From: an uncultured Bacteroidales bacterium
GTDB lineage: Bacteria; Bacteroidota; Bacteroidia; Bacteroidales; Paludibacteraceae
Direction of reading: 5' to 3'
NCBI GenBank assembly: GCA_900556095.1
Contig: USNU01000031.1
Span: 1-9,789, forward strand
DNA length: 9,789 nucleotides
Under the pieces are notes generated by a model that made no database searches, was not told where the DNA came from, and saw only the letters and a list, made by a program, of their open reading frames with translations. The position numbers were made by a program, and so were the translations under genes. This document shows, piece by piece, positions 5,631 through 9,789 of this stretch (position 1 is the first letter of the stretch; each line of letters starts with the position of its first letter).

Positions 5631-6101
5631 ATGAGTACAGAGCGTGAAAGACTAATGAAACTGATGGAAACTGAAGGGTTAAACGCCAAACAGTTTGCCA
5701 ACGAGGTGGGCATACAGGCAGGCACTATCTCAAATATCGTCAATGGGCGCAACAAGCCCAGTCTGGAGGTGCTACAGAAGGTGCTTCATCGTTTTCGTAC
5801 TGTTTCGTCCGATTGGATGATTTTGGATTCCGGCAGTATGTATCGCCCTATTGGGGAAGCGCAATCGCGCACCTTATTCGATGAACTCCCCGTCGAACCG
5901 CCAATGATTGTGCCTGACGAAAGCGAAAGAGATGAGGAAAAGAATGAGACTGCACAGGAACATAATTACGCTGGCGTAAACGAGCAGCAAAATAAAGTGT
6001 CCCCTGCGGGCGCACGAGGAGAGGCAATACGGAATAGGAAAATTGAAAAAATAGTGGTTTTCTTCGACGACGGCACTTATGAGCAACTTTTGCCCGGTTA
6101 A
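5631..6101 (+). CDS. XRE-family helix-turn-helix transcriptional regulator
   Basis: 156 aa. Residues about 5-60 form a Cro/CI-type helix-turn-helix: RLMKLMETEGLNAKQFA, EVGIQAGTISNIVNGRNKPS with the recognition helix around GTISNIVNGR, then LEVLQKVLHRF. A hydrophilic, probably unstructured linker (about 80-130, Glu/Pro/Gln-rich) leads to a short C-terminal strand motif, KIEKIVVFFDDGTYEQLLP, which I recall from other Bacteroidales XRE proteins. It probably acts as a repressor dimer. It has its own promoter and long leader, and repeated CAAATGT words around that promoter are candidate sites. It is convergent with the twin-paralog genes. It could control its own gene or the neighbouring primase module. 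Confidence 0.9.
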   Translation: MSTERERLMKLMETEGLNAKQFANEVGIQAGTISNIVNGRNKPSLEVLQKVLHRFRTVSSDWMILDSGSMYRPIGEAQSRTLFDELPVEPPMIVPDESERDEEKNETAQEHNYAGVNEQQNKVSPAGARGEAIRNRKIEKIVVFFDDGTYEQLLPG

Positions 6102-6124
6102 ATACGGCTGTTGATATATAGAAA

Positions 6125-6154
6125 ACCCACCGTCGGTGTGTGCCGGCGATGGGT
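6125..6154. terminator. Two-way terminator between the XRE gene and the paralog pair
   Basis: ACCCACCGTCGG (6125-6136) pairs with CCGGCGATGGGT (6143-6154) over 12 positions with one C-A mismatch and one G-U pair, around the loop TGTGTG. Rightward it is followed by a T-rich run from 6157, leftward by TTTTC. It lies 23 bases after the XRE stop and 22 bases after the stop of the leftward gene. Confidence 0.78.
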
Positions 6155-6176
6155 GGTTTACGTGTTTTTTGTTTTA

Positions 6177-6485
6177 TTATTGGGCACCGTAAACCTGCGA
6201 GAAAACATAGCCATACAGGGTCTTGTACTTGCTTTGTTTGCGGAAGGCAATCAAGTCTGCGGCTTGCTTCGAAGCGTCTGCCATGCGCACCCTTGCGGCT
6301 TTCACTGCTGCCGCAAACTTCTGTTGCACTTCAGTTTGGGCTTCGGTGGGAACCGAGCGGGTATGGGTGTAGGTTTGGGTGAACTTGCAACCAGAGTCTT
6401 TTCGCAGTGCGAAACCCACGGTGTGCGTTTTCTTTACCTTGCCGTGCAAGGCTTCAATTGGATAATTGTAATCTACTTTTGCCAT
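6177..6485 (-). CDS. Small basic protein, second of two tandem paralogs
   Basis: 102 aa, basic, no signal peptide or membrane segment. It starts MAKVDYNYPIEALHGKV and ends in a helical, well-conserved block DASKQAADLIAFRKQSKYKTLYGYV (about 70-94). Aligned by eye to the upstream 103-aa gene with one single-residue gap, about 36 positions are identical, mostly in MAK, IE, GKV, FA.R and the C-terminal block. Its ATG lies 3 bases after the stop of that gene, so the two are one transcript. I do not recognise a named family, although short MAK-starting proteins like this occur in Bacteroidales accessory regions. A nucleic-acid-binding role is possible from charge only. Confidence 0.8.
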   Translation of the reverse strand: MAKVDYNYPIEALHGKVKKTHTVGFALRKDSGCKFTQTYTHTRSVPTEAQTEVQQKFAAAVKAARVRMADASKQAADLIAFRKQSKYKTLYGYVFSQVYGAQ

Positions 6486-6488
6486 AGT

Positions 6489-6800
6489 TTAATCTGTTAT
6501 TTTTCGATATTCGTCGGCGATGAGGTAGCCGAGGAGGGTTTTGTATTTTTTTTGTTGTTTGAAATTTGCCAGGTCTTTGGCCTGTTGACTGGCGTCGCGA
6601 AGACGGGTAACGGCCGCCGTGTGCGCACTTTTGAATTGAGTTTGGTTTTTTAATTCGTTTTCCGTGAAAGGCGTTGTGCGTTTATTACATCTCGTGCCTG
6701 TGTACTGAGTGCCGTTGCGGACTGCAAAGTAAGTGTCGGAGTGTGAGCAGACTTTGCCCCACATGCTCTCAATTAGAATCATTGGTTTTATTTTTGCCAT
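6489..6800 (-). CDS. Small basic protein, first of two tandem paralogs
   Basis: 103 aa, basic. The sequence runs MAKIKPMILIESMWGKVCSHSDTYFAVRNG at the N-terminus, then RLRDASQQAKDLANFKQQKKYKTLLGYLIADEY near the C-terminus. Cys18 and Cys38 are not kept in the paralog, which argues against a shared metal site. The N-terminal half looks beta-rich and the C-terminal half helical. It lies first in a two-gene unit and has an AT-rich upstream region with a 15-base word (6859-6873) also found before the primase-helicase gene. A terminator separates it from that gene, so it is transcribed apart but perhaps under the same control. The function is unknown. Confidence 0.8.
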   Translation of the reverse strand: MAKIKPMILIESMWGKVCSHSDTYFAVRNGTQYTGTRCNKRTTPFTENELKNQTQFKSAHTAAVTRLRDASQQAKDLANFKQQKKYKTLLGYLIADEYRKITD

Positions 6801-6858
6801 AGTATTTATATAAGTTATTTTTAAGTGTAAAAAGGTGTGTGATCGATCTTCTCCTTTT

Positions 6859-6873
6859 ATTATTTATCTAAAA
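6859..6873 (-). promoter_or_regulatory. Shared 15-base element before the paralog pair
   Basis: Read leftward the word is TTTTAGATAAATAAT, preceded by an A/T tract. It ends 59 bases before the ATG at 6800. The identical word lies 63 bases before the ATG of the primase-helicase gene (9381-9395). No TTTG-N20-TAnnTTTG promoter is seen before either gene, so this may mark a different type of promoter or an activator or phage-type control site. Confidence 0.55.
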
Positions 6874-6885
6874 TTTTTGAGACAA

Positions 6886-6915
6886 AAAAAGCAAGTTTTT
6901 CAAAACTTGCTTTTT
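6886..6915. terminator. Strong terminator after the primase-helicase gene
   Basis: AAAAAGCAAGTTTT (6886-6899) and AAAACTTGCTTTTT (6902-6915) form a 14-bp stem with a very tight loop. Leftward it ends in a run of seven T bases, a classical Rho-independent terminator for the 794-aa gene, whose stop is at 6934-6936. It is also T-flanked rightward. Confidence 0.92.
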
Positions 6916-6933
6916 GTGAATGTTATGAATGAA

Positions 6934-9318
6934 TCAGTTTGTTTTTTTGATTTTCCTGTATTGTCCGCGGCAATTTACGCCGTATTCGTCTTTGACATGT
7001 TCGATCCATCCTTGTTGAATCCAAATGTTCCGCACTTTCGTTGGGTTGCCCTTATAGTGGTTCATTTTTGTGCAGATTTCACCGAGTTGTTGAAATGTAA
7101 AGGTATCCCCGAGAGGTTCATATAAATCGGGGTAAACTACCTGCGGTGGTATATCTGCGGCGCAAAGTTCGAATTTTTTGCCAAAGTAGCGCAAAGTCTG
7201 TGACAGTGAATACTCAGCCAAGTATTTCGCCCAGGCCAAGCAAGCCTGTCTTTTTTCCTCGTCTTCGGGGCGAGGTTGCTCGTTCCACTCCTTCTGGTCG
7301 CAGCCAAAGAGGGCGGCATACATGTATGCGTTGCGTGTAAAGTTGACAACGCCGCGCCGATATATAAATAGTAAAGCAACGTTAGCGGTAGCAGTGTACC
7401 GGTTTTCCAATTCATCGCGATATTTTTCTGCCTCGGTATCGATCCAAGTGGCATAGCGAGTGCCGCTTTGCTGAGTAAGCGATTTAGCCAAGTCGTATAT
7501 GCGGTTTTGCTCATCGGGGGTCAAAGGAGTAATACGTGGTTGATGGAGTGTAAGTCCCTCAAGCGTAGCGATCATGAATCGCCCAGCATCTCCTTCTCCA
7601 GCACTGGAGAAATTATCGACGAGTGCGGGTGTTCCCGCGAGTGCAAAGTTACAGGCCACGGGTCCGCTAAATTTGGAGCCATCTTTACGACGAAGTTTGT
7701 AATCGCCTTGGTCGTAAGCGTTTTTAATGATTTCTCGAGTAACCTGAAATTCGGGTCCTCCTCCTGTGCGAAAGAAAGAATTTCCCTCGTCATCATAAAG
7801 AAGTGTCGTTTTTTTGTTTGCCCTGTTTAATACATCGAAAAAAGCAGCGGAAGTTATATCCGTTGGTGTGATACGACAAGATTGTTTTGGTTTAGGCGGC
7901 ATTTGGTCGCCGGGTTTAAGCCGGGCAACTGCGCGGTCGTATATATCCCATTCTTCTTCGGCTTGTTCATCCTCTTCATGCAATGGTTTTGCCAACATTT
8001 TGAGGCGTGGGAAAATGATGGATGATTTTCCCGCCGACTGGTCGGCGATTAACAAAGAAAGAAAAGCAAAATGATGTTTGATGGCATCATACCAGTAGTT
8101 AAATTGAACATCTGACAATAATGTACCCAGGACGGGGTTTGCCAGTATTAAGGTTGGTACAATGAAGGGTTGTGAAAGATTTTTTGTAACCAACTCAAGA
8201 ATGGGTGGTAAAGGATATTGAGGAAGAGAGGGTGTGGATGATTGTGTATCTATGTCCATCCCGTCCTCTTGAGCTGCATATTTGGCGTCAGCTACGCAAT
8301 TATTGATTGCACGCTGAAATAGATTATTCATAGATGCGCCGCCGTTGTGGACGATGGAGCATGCCGAGCGGAGGGTGGAATCGATGTCCGTCTGCGGTAT
8401 ACCCGTTATGTGTTGTGTTGCCTGCCGGGCCGCATGGTGGTTATTATTACATATTAGTAAAAGATTAACATAAATCTTGAACATATTTCTATTTCTATCT
8501 CCGACATGGATGCCGTCGGGCATAGCAAGGCGAATGAACTCATCGACTATGTCGGATAGTTTTGCGCCTTGATATTCGGTTTGGATGTTTGGTAGTGGCT
8601 TATCTTGTGGTTTGTAAGCCAGTGCGCCCGTAGGCGCGGATTGGTTTGTGTTTATGTCTATCATATTGTTTGATTCACTTAAATTATCTATTTTGTTGGT
8701 ATTATTATCGATTTGGATGAAATGTGTTGCCTGCTCGGCTTCTTCTTCGGTCATATAGCAGTAATTCGGGTCGAAATATAGCAGGTCTTTGTCGGTCGTG
8801 AGGAAAAAACCGCGCCCGAGATCTATGCATTGTGAATCGAGATATGTCTCCAGCCCCAGTGCGGAGGCAATGCGGCGTTGCGCGGTGGGGATAGTCTCTC
8901 CGGGGAGACGATCTGCCCAGAGGTGCAATCCGTGTTGTTTAATAGTGATTTGCACCATGCCTATTTTGAGTTCTTGGACTCGTGGTGCGATGACATCATT
9001 GTATATTTTTCGCACATCTCCGTGTATGCCATCGAGGTCAATGCCGACAGCGAGGGAGGGGATGATATTGTTCCGTCTTCCTTTTCCAGGTTCTCTCAGC
9101 CCTTGGGCACAGAATAAGAGGGGCAGGTTTGTTTTCATTCGTTTCATGTATTCCTCGTCGGGCGATACGCCTTGGGTAAGTTTTGCACGAAACCCGTTTA
9201 CGTTTTGTCCGACATAACTGCATCTCATTCTTGCGAGGATATCCTCAGGGGTTACACTTACCGGGTCCGCTGTGGTTACCGCTTGCGGTAACATCATAAA
9301 TTTCGTTTTTCTACTCAT
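6934..9318 (-). CDS. Primase-helicase-like protein (BT4734/VirE-N type primase plus DUF3987)
   Basis: 794 aa, apparently cytosolic. Residues about 20-200 look like an archaeo-eukaryotic-type primase fold of the BT4734/VirE-N kind. An acidic pair lies in GIDLDG (Asp94, Asp96), a GLHLWA motif carries His132, and a third motif DSQCIDLGRG (161-170) is followed by FFLTTD. A polar Asn-rich linker (about 203-230) follows. A DUF3987-type ATPase comes next, with Walker-A-like ADQSAGKSS (425-433), Walker-B-like LLYDDEGN (506-513), AGTP (561-564) and a GEGDAGRF arginine motif (574-581). The C-terminal 90 residues look like a winged helix. Such fusions start DNA replication in plasmids, phages and integrated elements. 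The P-loop lacks the first Gly of the classical motif, as DUF3987 members often do. The terminator at 6886-6915 follows, and repeat-rich AT DNA precedes it. Confidence 0.88.
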   Translation of the reverse strand: MSRKTKFMMLPQAVTTADPVSVTPEDILARMRCSYVGQNVNGFRAKLTQGVSPDEEYMKRMKTNLPLLFCAQGLREPGKGRRNNIIPSLAVGIDLDGIHGDVRKIYNDVIAPRVQELKIGMVQITIKQHGLHLWADRLPGETIPTAQRRIASALGLETYLDSQCIDLGRGFFLTTDKDLLYFDPNYCYMTEEEAEQATHFIQIDNNTNKIDNLSESNNMIDINTNQSAPTGALAYKPQDKPLPNIQTEYQGAKLSDIVDEFIRLAMPDGIHVGDRNRNMFKIYVNLLLICNNNHHAARQATQHITGIPQTDIDSTLRSACSIVHNGGASMNNLFQRAINNCVADAKYAAQEDGMDIDTQSSTPSLPQYPLPPILELVTKNLSQPFIVPTLILANPVLGTLLSDVQFNYWYDAIKHHFAFLSLLIADQSAGKSSIIFPRLKMLAKPLHEEDEQAEEEWDIYDRAVARLKPGDQMPPKPKQSCRITPTDITSAAFFDVLNRANKKTTLLYDDEGNSFFRTGGGPEFQVTREIIKNAYDQGDYKLRRKDGSKFSGPVACNFALAGTPALVDNFSSAGEGDAGRFMIATLEGLTLHQPRITPLTPDEQNRIYDLAKSLTQQSGTRYATWIDTEAEKYRDELENRYTATANVALLFIYRRGVVNFTRNAYMYAALFGCDQKEWNEQPRPEDEEKRQACLAWAKYLAEYSLSQTLRYFGKKFELCAADIPPQVVYPDLYEPLGDTFTFQQLGEICTKMNHYKGNPTKVRNIWIQQGWIEHVKDEYGVNCRGQYRKIKKTN

Positions 9319-9343
9319 CTAATCAAAAAATTTTTTTTAACAC

Positions 9344-9378
9344 ATACGCTTGAATAATTTGTGATTAGTCGAGCGTAT
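9344..9378. repeat. Inverted repeat just upstream of the primase-helicase gene
   Basis: ATACGCTTGA (9344-9353) and TCGAGCGTAT (9369-9378) pair over 10 positions with one mismatch (a G-U pair in rightward RNA), around a 15-base AT-rich loop. It lies 25 to 60 bases before the ATG, between the shared 15-base element and the gene. It could be an operator or a leader hairpin. Confidence 0.65.
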
Positions 9379-9380
9379 AT

Positions 9381-9395
9381 ATTATTTATCTAAAA
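9381..9395 (-). promoter_or_regulatory. Shared 15-base element before the primase-helicase gene
   Basis: Identical to 6859-6873 (leftward TTTTAGATAAATAAT) and likewise preceded by an A/T tract on the leftward strand. It is placed 63 bases before the start codon, against 59 at the other copy. The matching position argues for a regulatory role rather than chance. Confidence 0.55.
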
Positions 9396-9419
9396 AAAAT
9401 TTTTTTGTTATTTTGAGGG

Positions 9420-9459
9420 GGTAAAAATGGGTCAAAAATGGCGGAAAAATGGCGAAAAT
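9420..9459. repeat. 11-bp-period AAAAATGG repeats, iteron-like
   Basis: GGTAAAAATGG (9420-9430), GTCAAAAATGG (9431-9441) and CGGAAAAATGG (9442-9452) are head to tail, followed by a shorter CGAAAATG. The 11-base period puts each copy on the same face of the helix, as in protein-binding arrays at plasmid origins. Confidence 0.7.
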
Positions 9460-9486
9460 GATATTTCATTTTACTAAATAATTGTT

Positions 9487-9523
9487 CATTTTTCCGAAAA
9501 ATGCATCTTATTTTTCGGAAAGA
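9487..9523. repeat. Palindrome with inverted copy (TTTTTCCGAAAAAT)
   Basis: A perfect 17-base palindrome, CATTTTTC-C-GAAAAATG (9487-9503), is followed at 9510-9523 by ATTTTTCGGAAAGA. The latter is the reverse complement of 9489-9502 except for one base. The pair could form a cruciform or bind a dimeric protein. Confidence 0.7.
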
Positions 9524-9590
9524 ATGTTCTATTTTTTGTTTTTTTATAAAAAAATGTGTGATTGCAGGATTAGGGGAGGTGGGGAGAAAA

Positions 9591-9626
9591 GTATAAAAAG
9601 TACAAAAAGTACAAAAAGTACTAAGG
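9591..9626. repeat. 9-bp direct repeats GTACAAAAA
   Basis: Four head-to-tail units: GTATAAAAA (9591-9599), GTACAAAAA (9600-9608), GTACAAAAA (9609-9617) and GTACTAAGG (9618-9626). The middle two are exact and the outer two degenerate. A second iteron-like array in the same spacer. Confidence 0.75.
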
Positions 9627-9695
9627 TAAAAAATAAAAGTTAGGGAAGTTTTAGGGGAGTATATATAATATAGTTTGTATTTATATATAAAAACA

Positions 9696-9715
9696 CCCCG
9701 AATATGTATTCGGGG
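9696..9715 (-). terminator. Terminator of a leftward gene lying beyond the window edge
   Basis: CCCCGAATA (9696-9704) and TATTCGGGG (9707-9715) form a 9-bp stem. Leftward it is followed by TGTTTTTATAT, the usual Rho-independent layout. This implies a leftward gene upstream that ends near or beyond 9789; its coding part is not seen here. It also insulates the repeat region from that gene. Confidence 0.82.
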
Positions 9716-9789
9716 GGGACAATATAAACTTGTTATGATTTTGTGTTATGATATAATATATTATAGATTAGATAGTTACAGGTATGTAT

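Larger units (their letters stand above)
9319..9789. other. AT-rich, repeat-rich intergenic region, origin-like
   Basis: About 470 bases with no credible gene. In order it holds an A6T8 tract (9325-9338), an inverted repeat (9344-9378), the 15-base shared element (9381-9395), an A8T7 tract (9392-9406), an 11-bp-period repeat array (9420-9459) and a palindrome pair (9487-9523). A 9-bp repeat array (9591-9626) and a leftward terminator (9696-9715) complete it. TGTTATGAT occurs twice at 9731-9739 and 9744-9752. The mix of direct repeats, A/T tracts and a neighbouring primase-helicase gene recalls an origin of replication, but this is inference. Confidence 0.5.

Noticed and set aside
6111..6653. 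180-aa open frame on the + strand
   Set aside because: It lies opposite the two paralogous small genes, whose mutual similarity proves the minus-strand frames. It also includes the two-way terminator at 6125-6154.
8789..9217. 142-aa open frame on the + strand opposite the primase domain
   Set aside because: It is antisense to a protein with clear primase motifs, and its Ser/Arg/Pro-rich composition is typical of a shadow frame.
6859..9395. The 15-base direct repeats flanking the primase gene as att sites or target-site duplication
   Set aside because: Both copies lie at the same distance before start codons of leftward genes, which fits a control element better. No integrase or transposase lies between or beside them in the window.

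Overview
The window looks like chromosomal DNA from a member of the Bacteroidales (phylum Bacteroidota). The best evidence is four promoters that match the Bacteroidetes consensus TTTG-N20-TAnnTTTG exactly, including the 20-base spacer. Genes lack strong Shine-Dalgarno sites, and several proteins are of Bacteroidota type: a DUF4250 protein, a BT4734-like/VirE-N plus DUF3987 protein, and a paired radical-SAM activase and Cys-rich protein. No rRNA, tRNA, CRISPR array or transposase is visible. A genus cannot be given from the sequence alone.

Left part (1-4400), housekeeping and envelope functions. A leftward gene series starts at a face-to-face divergent promoter at about 3493-3528. It runs: acidic 118-aa protein, LpxL/HtrB-type acyltransferase (stop and start codons directly adjacent), family 2 glycosyltransferase, a 106-base spacer with short tandem repeats, a radical-SAM activase, and a Cys-rich protein. 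It ends at a hairpin terminator at 12-44. The same promoter block fires rightward into cdsA (CDP-diacylglycerol synthase). Lipid A acylation, sugar transfer and phospholipid synthesis thus share one control point.

Middle (4400-5630). A short leftward unit (DUF4250 protein plus a 37-aa ORF) has a clear promoter and terminator. It is followed by about 720 bases of AT-rich DNA without a convincing gene. That stretch holds clustered TTGTGAA and CAAATGT sites and ends in the promoter of an XRE-type repressor.

Right part (5631-9789), accessory in character. It contains the XRE regulator (+) and, convergent with it across a two-way terminator, two tandem paralogous proteins of about 100 aa (-). A 14-bp-stem terminator follows, then a 794-aa primase/helicase-like protein (-). 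Upstream of that gene lie about 470 bases of very AT-rich DNA with 11-bp and 9-bp direct repeats, palindromes and A/T tracts. The paralog pair and the primase gene carry the same 15-bp element about 60 bases before their start codons, which suggests common control. I infer a replication-type module of a mobile or domesticated element: primase-helicase, origin-like repeats, small accessory proteins and a repressor. No integrase, relaxase or att site is visible here to prove mobility. This region is the best candidate for an undescribed system.
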